DNA from: Poa pratensis
Taxonomy: Eukaryota > Streptophyta > Magnoliopsida > Poales > Poaceae
Direction of reading: 5' to 3'
Length of the DNA: 64,000 bases
Assembly: GCA_947311845.1 (NCBI GenBank)
Contig: CAMZMU010000111.1
Span: forward strand, 16,381,362 to 16,445,361
Position 1 is the first letter of the stretch. Each line of letters opens with the position of its first letter. Below are positions 1-8,217 of the stretch, piece by piece. The notes under the pieces were generated by a model. It had not been told where the DNA came from. It saw only the letters and a program-made list of their open reading frames with translations, and ran no database searches. The position numbers were made by a program, and so were the translations under genes.

Positions 1-426
1 TATGGGCGTACATCGTAAAAAAACACACCCGACACTTTCCGATCCAATCTACGTTCCATTCTCTCTAGCTCTGTGATGTAGACGAAAGAGGAATCTCGTT
101 TCTCATCTGATGCAGGATGATTTTTTCCTTTAGTTTTGGTGTCCCTACGACTCGCTTGGAGTATGATTGCGGTGTTGTCTCGAATAAAAGTTATTCGGTT
201 CCAATCTTGTCTCTAGCTCACACTTGGTTTGGCGGCGCCAAGTAGATCGAGAGTTTCTATCCCGCCCGGTCTTCATGGATGATGAGTTGGTTCTTGTTGT
301 TGTTTGTCAGACTTGTCTCACCATCCGTGTGTCACTGCCATCTCCAAAGCCCCTTCTTTCGAGCATTTGCAAACAAGATTGTCGCTCTGATCTGGTGACT
401 CTAGCGTGCTTGGTCTTGTCCGTGCC
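1..426. other. Unannotated intergenic sequence
   Basis: No gene or complete repeat can be supported here. The short open frames on both strands overlap one another, have no recognisable domain and no splice context. The stretch is plain non-coding sequence up to the target-site duplication of the first MITE. Confidence 0.5.
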
Positions 427-429
427 TAA

Positions 430-645
430 GAGGGTGTTTGGATAGGCTTTTTTCTTGGCTTTTGACCTTGGCTTATAAGCCATAAAAGCACCTAAAATTA
501 GAGGGTGCTTTTGCCTTTTCACTTTTGGCTTATACCATAGTGCAACACAAGTTAAAAGCCAAAAGCTAAAAACACCTATTTAGGTGCTTTTTGGGCTTAT
601 AAGTCAAAACCAAAAGCCAACTAAACAGCCTAACGAAACACCCTC
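430..645. mobile_element. Tourist-like (PIF/Harbinger-type) MITE
   Basis: A 216-bp element that begins GAGGGTGTTTGG and ends in the near-complement CGAAACACCCTC, flanked by the 3-bp duplication TAA (427-429 and 646-648). The interior is rich in self-complementary motifs such as CTTTTGGCTTATAAG and its partner, so it could fold into a hairpin. The TAA/TTA duplication with GG(G)-GTTTGG-like ends is the family signature of Tourist elements. It has no coding capacity. Confidence 0.85.
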
Positions 646-648
646 TAA

Positions 649-1022
649 ATCGGCGCAGTGCCCCACCAATTTGCTTAGAGAAATTGCTAATCTCTCTCGC
701 ACGTAGAGGTGTACTATTTGCGGCGATTCGACATGTGGATCTTCTACATGTCTTTGTGCGTACAGTAATGGTGAATTATGTTTTTTTTGTGTGTGTGGGG
801 CGGGGGATTTCTATTCACCTTTTATCCTAGATTTGAAGTCTTAACGCAATGCAACAAAACTAATCATTAGCCGGAAATTTTAGGCCATCATAATTTATTT
901 CTCGCAAACTCCTACCCACAATCCAGCTACCTTCCGGAGCTCATTCTTCTTTTCCGTTCAGAAATAGAATGCACTGCCCGCTATTTCTTCACAAAGCGCA
1001 AGCTGTACCAGACCACGATCTC
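649..1022. other. Unannotated intergenic sequence
   Basis: AT-rich non-coding stretch between two DNA transposons. I see no gene, no RNA gene and no complete repeat in it. Confidence 0.45.
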
Positions 1023-1584
1023 TATGGGCGTGTTTGGTTGCTCGCACCAAAAATGGGCCTCCCGTCTCCGTGGCCCTGGCTGGCCTGGCTCAGGTGAAAC
1101 GCGGCCTGAGGCAAGTTCTGCAGCCCGTTTGGTTGCCTGCATATCATTTTTCTTTTTTGCCTTTTTATTTCGCATTTTCGTGTTTGGTTGCCTGCATTCT
1201 TGGCTGTGGGCAGTTTAGCTGCAAACCACGGCTATTTGGTTGCATGCAGATTTAATTTTATGCTCACCACTTTCAAAACTGGTCATCTTACCACACCTAA
1301 CACAAGCAACAAGCAGCAAGCAGCAAGAAGCACAGAATCGTAAGGACTAACACATATTAGCATGGTAGATATTTAAGTGCACAACTAAACTACTTAAGTA
1401 CACCACATCAGGGGACAAAAAACACCCTGATGAACAAACAGGGGACATACACACCCTGATCAAAACAAGTTCTGGGCATTCTAAGCCCGGGTTAACAGCT
1501 AGCAGGGGCATCCCATGCCCTGATCAACACTAATAGGGCATCACATGCCCCTGATCAAAATGCACTTACCTTAGCACGCTGGAA

Positions 1585-1830
1585 CTAGCCGTGCTCAGGA
1601 CAAGTGTAGGACCTGGCCGTGGAGTCCTCGTTCTTGTAGATGTCCATCTTGAAGCCCATGACGGTGAGCTTGAAGACTAGGACGTCGTCCACCTCCAGAC
1701 TGTACTTGTAGACGACATCTGGCCAGTTTCTCGCGATCACTATCTCGTCGGTGTTCTTGAAGTACTGGAGCTAAACATGCTCGTCGCAGTACTTGCAGGC
1801 GCCGATGGCGATGCAGCGAGGCAGGCGGAT
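1585..1830 (-). pseudogene. Decayed gene fragment inside the 1026-2931 element
   Basis: Read on the minus strand from about 1830 to the TAG at 1585-1587, one frame gives a protein-like segment. It opens with a CxxC pair (GACKYCDEHV), then has an in-frame TAG at 1771-1773, then LQYFKNTDEIVIARNWPDVV and, further on, VDDVLVFKLTVMGFKMDIY. Codon use is strongly GC3-biased like a grass exon. The block W-x-x-V-V ... D-V-L-V-F resembles the second half of a plant B3-type DNA-binding domain, but this is only a visual impression and the family is not certain. It has no usable start and one nonsense codon, so it is scored as a pseudogene, probably a captured exon. Confidence 0.4.
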
Positions 1831-2199
1831 CATTAGCAATGCAGAAACACGGAATGGGCGAACAATGCAAACAAGCAATGGCCGATCAATGCAGAAGCAA
1901 GAAATATGGATTTGGGGAAAAAAAAACTCAAATCAAGCAGTGCATTAGCTATACACAGTAGATCGGAACATCTAAATCTCAAATCAAGCTGAGCACAACA
2001 CATGCACAATGAGGAAATGCTCCAAAAAACTCCAATGTCAAGAACATGTCGATTTGGGACACAAAAACCCCAAATCAAGCTCGGAACAAGAACATACACA
2101 GTAGATCGCAACATCTACATCAGAATGTGACATGTACTACACTAATCTAGCATATAGAAGCTTGAATTAAAGCCTAAAAGTGTGGATTCGTACTGGCAT

Positions 2200-2750
2200 G
2201 AAACCCTAACTGACAAGCTGGGATAGATCGGAACTTACCGTGAGTGCTACCGGTGGTGCAGACGGTGGAAGGGGCGGACGCGGCGCCGGCGGTGCAGGCG
2301 CTGAAGGGGGTGGAGGCGGTGCCCATGGTCCGGAGCAGCCGGGCATGGTAATGGACACCAGTGGCGGCGCGGGCATCGGCGCCATCAATCCAGTCGGCCC
2401 CGCCGCACGCAGAGCTGGAACGAAAGGCGAGGGCGCTGTGGATGGCCCCGCCATCGATGCGGCGGCCGATGATGGCCCCCGGTGACAGATTGGGGAAGGC
2501 GCGTGGAACTGCCGTCAGAGCTCCTCCGGCGACATCTGCTGGACGACGACGTTGTGCACCCACCTGGAATGTGGGGTGTCGCCGAGGGGGCGGCGCGGCG
2601 GTGGACGAGGGCTTGCCATCCCGAGCGCCGGTGAGGCGGAGAGGTTGAGACGAGGGAGAGAGAGAGTGGGCGGTGACAGGAGTGGGGAGTGGGGAGTTAA
2701 CGCGAAGCGTCGCGTCTCCCGCGCTTTCCAACGCGTGCGACTGCGAGCCA
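2200..2750 (-). other. GC-rich captured block, possible 5' exon remnant
   Basis: A GC-rich block inside the same element. On the minus strand an ATG at 2617-2619 opens a short frame (MASPRPPPRRPLGDTPHSRW...) that ends at 2515. Overlapping frames on both strands are Pro/Ala-rich, which is what GC-rich DNA yields by chance. It could be the first exon and leader of the gene whose later exon lies at 1585-1830, but no splice junction can be fixed. Confidence 0.25.
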
Positions 2751-3049
2751 CGCGTGACTCTCCTCAGCCTAGCCTAAGGAAAACGGCCGATTCGGCCGTT
2801 CCTCCTCAGCCAGGCCTAGTCTGCTTTAAGGTTCGTGCAGATGTAGGAACGCGGGCTGGCCCAGACAACCAAATGCACGTTTTTTTACCCCAGGGCCTAG
2901 TTGAGGAGCTCGTGGGCTACCAAACACGCCGTATATCTGCACTATCTCTTCGATCTGTACAGCACTTAAGAGCTCCAAATACTTGCCACGGCCTGGCGAC
3001 GGTAGACGGCAGCCATTTGTTATAGCTCGCGTGATCGGCAAAGCAAGTC

Positions 3050-3103
3050 AAAAGTGCGTACGTGAGTTTTTTTTTTTTTTTTTGCGAAAAGTGCTTACGT
3101 GAG
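3050..3103. repeat. Micro-insertion T(17)GCG flanked by a 17-bp duplication
   Basis: A 17-bp segment, AAAAGTGCGTACGTGAG at 3050-3066, is repeated with one mismatch at 3087-3103. Between them sits only T(17)GCG (3067-3086). This is the structure left by a target-primed retroposition in which little more than the poly(A) tail was copied, or by a break repair that duplicated the ends. Confidence 0.65.
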
Positions 3104-3319
3104 CTGGGCTCGGTTTCGTGCCGAGAAAAACGGCCACCGATCCGCGTCCTGTCCACGCTCGCTGCACGTGGTGCATCGTCGTCTCGCACCAGAAGAAAAC
3201 GAAACGCTTGAAAGCGAGCGAGGAGGCTGGAGTTCGCCGGCGTGGCGGGCACGAAACGCACGGACGGAGACGTCTGATTGACCAACGAGTGTTCTCTGTT
3301 TCTTAGTTTTATTACTTTT

Positions 3320-3355
3320 ACTAGTAAATATGCCCGTGCGTTGCAACGGGAGAGA
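3320..3355. repeat. Grass repeat motif ACTAGTAAATATGCCCGTGCG
   Basis: The motif ACTAGTAAATATGCCCG followed by TGCGTTGCAACGGGAG is a very common interspersed sequence in grass genomes and marks one end of a repeat family. A candidate opposite end, TTTATTATTAGGTATAGAT, lies near 6012-6030. If these are partners, the element is a diverged non-coding repeat of about 2.7 kb with a hAT MITE inside it. I cannot assign it to a superfamily. Confidence 0.4.
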
Positions 3356-3811
3356 AAAATTCCGTGTCACAAGTAGGCGCCTCAAGTCATTTCTTACCCC
3401 ACATGTCGACATAATTCACGAGCATAGAAATAATTACCATGTAATATCTCAAAAACAATATGTCTAATATAATAAGCATCGCTAGTGCTACTACGTGCAT
3501 TCGATTAAAAAAATGTAAGCAACAATAGATGAACTTAAGAATAGTACTAACAACGAACTAATTTTAGAATTATCCAGAAAAAGAGCCTACTCTACAACCT
3601 CTTGGACGTCTAGTCCTTGGCCATCCATTTATCCAATTTTCTTCAAAATTGGTGGCTGCATTTTGCCGAAAAAAAGAAGCTTGTGATATAGTCGTCGCAT
3701 ATCCCGTAGTTTAAATTGTGTCCTTAAATCATTCTTTATCAAATTATCAATTTTTTGCCGATTCATTTACAATCCAAGAAACAATAGTAGTTGTTGAGCA
3801 TTACTTGGTTT

Positions 3812-4211
3812 CAGGGCCGGCTCTGGCCCTAGGCGACCCTGTGCGCCGCACAAGGGCCCATGTTTGAGCGGGGCCCATCTCTACATATGTCTATGTATAT
3901 TGGCTGCTATTGAGCTAAATTTTTTTTGAAGCCCTTATACATTATTGAAGATGAATCATTGAAACATGGTTCTTATTTGAGGTAATCAAATTATAGAAGG
4001 GAATATTATTTGTTATATTTTGCAACTTTTTTAGACTTTCTGTTGTAATATGACATTGCTTAATCGGTTATATCAATTATTTATAGACGTCTCGGAATAA
4101 AAATGTGTAGTTGGATTAACATTGTAGGCCATATGCGTACATCTATAGTAACTATAGGGGCCAATATTTTGAGCTTGCACAAGGGCCCCGTAAAATATAG
4201 AGCCGGCCCTG
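3812..4211. mobile_element. hAT-type MITE
   Basis: A 400-bp element with perfect 13-bp terminal inverted repeats, CAGGGCCGGCTCT at 3812-3824 and AGAGCCGGCCCTG at 4199-4211. It is flanked by an exact 8-bp duplication CTTGGTTT (3804-3811 and 4212-4219). The 8-bp duplication and CAGGG...CCCTG ends are diagnostic of hAT. The interior has no coding frame. The sub-terminal sequence GCACAAGGGCCC recurs in the same orientation near both ends. Confidence 0.92.
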
Positions 4212-4317
4212 CTTGGTTTGTGCCAGCAGAGGTTCTTACGTAGATTGAATTCTGAAACCTTCTGGAAAGATTAAGGGCATTAGCTATGGGCAGTGCTGCC
4301 CATTAATCCACATACAC

Positions 4318-4353
4318 GAGATGAAATCGATCAAAAAAAAAATAGAGATGAAA
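4318..4353. repeat. Possible micro-insertion with 9-bp flanking duplication
   Basis: GAGATGAAA occurs at 4318-4326 and 4345-4353, flanking TCGATC followed by a run of ten A and TA. The arrangement matches the better-supported event 13 bases downstream, but 9 bp is short enough to arise by chance. Confidence 0.35.
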
Positions 4354-4365
4354 CCACCTACCACC

Positions 4366-4416
4366 GACTCCACCGTATTATAATTTCGCAAAAAAAAAAA
4401 GACTCCACCGTATTAT
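4366..4416. repeat. Micro-insertion AATTTCGC-A(11) with perfect 16-bp duplication
   Basis: The 16-bp sequence GACTCCACCGTATTAT is present without mismatch at 4366-4381 and 4401-4416. Between the copies lie 19 bases, AATTTCGC followed by eleven A. The CGC-A(n) core is the reverse complement of the T(n)GCG insert at 3067-3086, so the two look like independent insertions derived from the same kind of 3' tail. Confidence 0.7.
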
Positions 4417-5855
4417 ACGGTCCGTATACCTCTGCCAAAAGTTACTACCACCGGAAGACGCGTCACCGTGGACTCCCCACGCATGAACTCCGAAAATGGC
4501 AAAGATCTTGTTCCAGCCGATAGGCCTAGAACGCACCCAGCTCGCTCTACACGCCCTGGAGAGTACAGAGTCCATGGCCCGCGCCGTCGACGGTCCTACA
4601 CTCCCGGCATCCACTCGCCGCCGATTTCGGCGTCGTCTCCCGGCCGGTCAGACGCGAGGCCGGCCGGCATGAACTCGCCCTCGTCCTTTTAGATTCTGAT
4701 GAGAAATCTAAATAAGCTGAGGCTTTACTGCATGCCAGAATTAGCTAGTACAGTAAATACCTTTAAACAAAAAAATAGGCTCAAATGAAAATAGCCGAGA
4801 GGATATAGCCAGCGGGAACTGCAGGGGACGCAGATCCACCGTGCAGAACCATTCTAGGCTGCGCCTTCGCCAAGCATGAAAACAGCAGGACCCTGCAAGT
4901 TGGCACTATCTGAATCATCAAAATACCCGTAGAGATGCACGCATCTATATGGATAGATTGCCTTTTGCTATGCTTTTGAGTCAGTGAACCAGCTATGGCT
5001 TTGGAGAGCCTGCTCTAATGACACATGATGCCAGCATGTGGAGTATGGACACATATCCGCCGCCGTGACGACCAGCAATAGGCTACATGAATTGATCTGC
5101 TCGTCGCCACGGCTGTTAGGAGAAGACGCGCGACCACTGCTTTCAACTCTTTGGAGCACTTTTTTATCTGTTTATAATCTTAGATCACATCATCGTCCTG
5201 TAAAACTTGGAAACAGTTTGGTAATCAACAACCGGAGATGTGCATGGGCAGTCTGTGAGGGATAGGATTTTGTCTCTCCCGTGGCTTTCAGATCGAAGCA
5301 AAATCCAGCGTCGTCGTGAGCACAAACACCTTCGCCGCTAGCAGTTTACCGTGGTCGCCGTGCCCAGCAGCGGCTGCGCGGCCGGGAAGAAGGTCCTCGC
5401 CGGCAGCCGACATCGGCGCCCATGTCGTCGCACTGCTCGACGGCCCCATCCGTGAGTGTCCTGAACTCCTGATGGCTCCAACAACCTCAAGGCACATCAG
5501 CTTGCCTCCTTCCATCCCGCTCTCGGAACCGAAGGTCGCCGTCGGAAGGATTCGACTCAGGGCCGATTTGTGAAGGCGAGGTAGTGGCTGGCTTGGCGCG
5601 TCAATTCGCTGCTATATTTCGAGCGTCGCAATGTCAAGATCAGGCCGATATTTTTGTCTTTCGCATCGTGGGCTGACGAAACAAACATAGTCCAACATAG
5701 TATTGCTTCTCTGGAACATCGACTCTGCCCGCATGTTTATAGTACGTAGTGGCGGCGACTCGATGGAGTCCTAGTACCATGTGAAACAGAGGGAGTATTC
5801 GAGCAGGACTCGGTCGAGTCTTTACGTGTCTGCGCCTCTGCGAACGATTACGTTT

Positions 5856-5941
5856 CGAACCCAGCTAACCTCACGCCACGTACGAAACAAACCCAACACG
5901 AACCCAGCTAACCTCACACCACGTACGAAACAAACCCAACA
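5856..5941. repeat. Two-copy 43-bp tandem repeat
   Basis: The unit starting CGAACCCAGCTAACCTCAC is present twice in tandem (5856-5898 and 5899-5941) and differs at one base (CACGCCACG versus CACACCACG). It is a simple local duplication in non-coding DNA. Confidence 0.8.
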
Positions 5942-6143
5942 CCGTAATATTTCTAAATATGTAGGGGTAGAATCGGAAATAAAAATGACGTACCGCAAGA
6001 AACCTTACTCCCTTTATTATTAGGTATAGATTTATCTCCACGAAATTACGAAGCTTTACTCCAGCAATCGCGCCCCGGTTTCGCTTAGCCTGCTCTAATC
6101 ACATTGTCTTGTCCACTGAGCATCCTCGATAAAATTGTTTGGC

Positions 6144-6197
6144 ATGCATGACCCATAAAATGGTTTTTTTGTGTGAAAAAGATGCATGAACCATAAA
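6144..6197. repeat. Micro-insertion with 16-bp flanking duplication
   Basis: ATGCATGACCCATAAA at 6144-6159 recurs as ATGCATGAACCATAAA at 6182-6197 (one mismatch). The 22 bases between them consist of ATGG, seven T, GTGTG and AAAAAG. It resembles the two T(n)GCG/CGC-A(n) insertions upstream in size and duplication length. Confidence 0.55.
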
Positions 6198-6421
6198 TCT
6201 ATACATGTATGCGACACGACAACCAACTTCAAGACTTCAACTTGTATCGGAGATCTCAAAACGATATCACATGGAGTACGATATTAAGAAAAATCGCAAG
6301 CGCCAACTTTTAGCAGCCAGAATAGAATGTTGAGAATCTAATAGTATAACCTAATCACTCTACAAACTGCAAATCATCGATAAAATAATGCACATACGTG
6401 ATAAAAAAAACCAGTAAATCA

Positions 6422-7228
6422 GGACCTCTTTGGATTGTAGGAATTTCATAAGATTTTTGTAGTATTCCAATCCTAGGATTTTTTTTCTATGAATTGCCTT
6501 TTGATCAAAGGAATGGTACTACCCAAATTCCTATGGATTAGATTCCTATGTCTCAATTCCATACAAATTTGAACATCCACTCCAACCGAGACACTTTTCC
6601 TGTGTTATTCATGTGTTTCATCCGAGTGTTTAGCGTAAAACTACCACTTTACAAACTAAATCACAAAAACATACCACTTTTGCCCGCAGTCGCAAAAAGC
6701 TACCACATTTCGTCGTAAATCACAAAAAGCTACCAAATCACACTAATCATGAATTGAACAAAGATTGACACTCAAACTGACATGGCGGGCCCACATGTAA
6801 GTGATTACGTGTCATGTTGACTTTTCAGCTTAATAAAAATCGAAAAAGAAATTAAAAAAAGGTGGGCGCCCATGGCCGCCGGTGCCCGCGCCATGGCCGC
6901 CGCTAGTGCCGCCCACGGCCGCCGGAGCCATCCATGGTCATTTTTCTGCCACCTCATTACTGACAAATGGGTCCCACCTGTCAGATTTAGTGTCAATCTT
7001 TGTTCAATTCACGATCAGTGCGATTTGGTAGCTTTTTGTGATTTGCGACGAAATGTGGTAGCTTTTTGCAATTGCGGGCAAAAGTGGTATGTTTTTGTGA
7101 TTTAGTTTGTAAAGTGGTAGTTTTACGCTAAACACTCGTTTCATCCACACGACTATTCTGACAGTTTTCCTGCGATTCCTATGTTTTTCCTATTCCTGCG
7201 TTTTTCAACCTGCGATCCAAAGAGGCCC
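6422..7228. mobile_element. Tourist-like MITE, split by a Mutator-like MITE
   Basis: The left end GGACCTCTTTGGATTGTAGG and the right end CTGCGATCCAAAGAGGCCC are inverted repeats, flanked by TCA on both sides (6419-6421 and 7229-7231). Without the inner insertion (6624-7137 plus one duplication copy) the element is about 284 bp. The ends match the GGGCCTCTTTGGAT type seen in Tourist elements. TCA instead of TTA/TAA is slightly off-consensus. Confidence 0.75.
6624..7137. mobile_element. Mutator-like MITE with long inverted repeats, nested
   Basis: A 514-bp element beginning GAGTGTTTAGCGTAAAAC and ending GTTTTACGCTAAACACTC. The inverted repeats extend for well over 100 bp and include the CTACCACTTT and CAAAAAGCTACCA blocks. 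A perfect 9-bp duplication GTTTCATCC flanks it (6615-6623 and 7138-7146), which is the Mutator signature. The centre is GC-rich (GGCCGCCGGTGCCCGCG). It lies inside the Tourist-like MITE 6422-7228, so it is the younger insertion. Confidence 0.92.
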
Positions 7229-7304
7229 TCAGAGCAAGAAAACGTCCCCAAGTTTTTCAACCTGCGATCCAAAGAGGCCCTCGGAGCAAGAAAAGGTCCC
7301 CAAA
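7201..7304. repeat. Tandem duplication (52 bp) of a MITE end
   Basis: The unit TTTTTCAACCTGCGATCCAA... at 7201-7252 is repeated at 7253-7304 with three or four differences. It contains the last ~28 bp of the Tourist-like element and 24 bp of flank, so the MITE's right terminus is present twice. Confidence 0.8.
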
Positions 7305-7394
7305 GAGGCAGTCCTGATCAGACGTCGACCCAATAAATCTGTGTGTACATGAAATCTGGATACCAGAATTTGCTTTCGTTCAATTACTAACTAG

Positions 7395-7420
7395 TACTCC
7401 TCTGTCCGAAAATAAGTGTC
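7395..7420. mobile_element. Fragment of a Stowaway-type MITE end
   Basis: TACTCCTCTGTCCGAAAATA followed by AGTGTC is one terminus of a Stowaway-family element. No matching opposite end (GGAGGGAGTA) is found nearby, so only a remnant remains. Confidence 0.5.
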
Positions 7421-7477
7421 ACGAATACCGATGTATCGAACACAAGTACTTTAGCTTTTTTAGAGCGAACTACATTA

Positions 7478-7734
7478 GGCCTTCCACAGCCTATGCTTTC
7501 ATCGGTGTACTTGCTCTGATGCCCAAACTTATCAATCAATTAAATATTGATATACTAGTGAACTGTAGCTACAAAAGTTTGGTTTGGTCAAAGGTTTCTA
7601 TCCTCATGTAGGTCCCACGTTTTGGTTTTGGGCACCAACACGCTGTGAGACCGGTGCCTGATTAATTTTGCATGGCATCGCTGACGAGCTGACACAATTT
7701 TCATGTTTTGGCACCGAGTACGCTGTGGAAGGCC
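7478..7734. mobile_element. Tourist-like MITE
   Basis: A 257-bp element with ends GGCCTTCCACAGC and GCTGTGGAAGGCC (perfect 13-bp inverted repeat), flanked by TTA on both sides (7475-7477 and 7735-7737). The TTA duplication is canonical for PIF/Harbinger. It is non-coding and lies about 480 bp beyond the 3' end of the NAT coding region. Confidence 0.85.
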
Positions 7735-8217
7735 TTAGAACTTTAGTTGGGAGCGAAGAGCGACCACAGTCCACGGGTGCTGTCAGTATCAACTACCGGC
7801 GTACCAACAACAGTCAACGAAATACATAGCATAACAAGCAGAGTACCAACCTAGAAGGATGACATTTCATTGTTCTACTAAAGACTACATACATATTTTA
7901 ACTCCATTAGTAAGACCCCTACAGTAGTAGCACTACAATGGCTGTCAATACCCTGACCTCGGTTTTTCGAATGAGATTGGTTACAAGAGGTATCGAACCA
8001 ACATGCCCCAAATGAGTAGCCAAAAATTTCCTAGTGGTTGCCCCAAATAGTAACGAATATACAGCAGTACCTAACATAGGAAGATAGTTTTTAGCAGGCA
8101 CCGATACCGTTGGATTTGCACCTTGTTACCAAGCCCAATGATTTTGCCGTTCCAGATAACTTAGGGATGCACAGACAGTACAGGTAACCTTAGTGTCTTG
8201 CATTAATCACAGTATGC

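Larger units (their letters stand above)
1026..2931. mobile_element. PIF/Harbinger-like element carrying gene fragments
   Basis: The left end GGGCGTGTTTGGTTGC and the right end GGGCTACCAAACACGCCG form a short inverted repeat. A TAT triplet lies immediately outside both ends (1023-1025 and 2932-2934) and may be the target duplication, although TAA/TTA is more usual for this superfamily. Copies of the GTTTGGTTGCCTGCAT motif recur just inside the left end and GACAACCAAATGCACG inside the right end, so the terminal regions are sub-repetitive. No transposase is visible. The interior holds a decayed minus-strand coding fragment (1585-1830) and a GC-rich block (2200-2750), suggesting a non-autonomous element with captured host DNA. 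A Mutator-type origin is possible, but no 9-bp duplication was found. Confidence 0.55.
4220..5855. other. Intergenic sequence with micro-insertions, no supported gene
   Basis: Non-coding stretch. Two small duplicated-end insertions lie at its left side (4318-4353 and 4366-4416). GC-richer blocks at 4450-4690 and 5280-5580 give short open frames on both strands without domains or splice signals. They may be old gene fragments, but nothing identifies them. Confidence 0.4.

Noticed and set aside
2174..2731. 185-codon minus-strand open frame
   Set aside because: Pro/Ala/Arg-rich translation from GC-rich DNA with equally long frames on the other strand; no domain.
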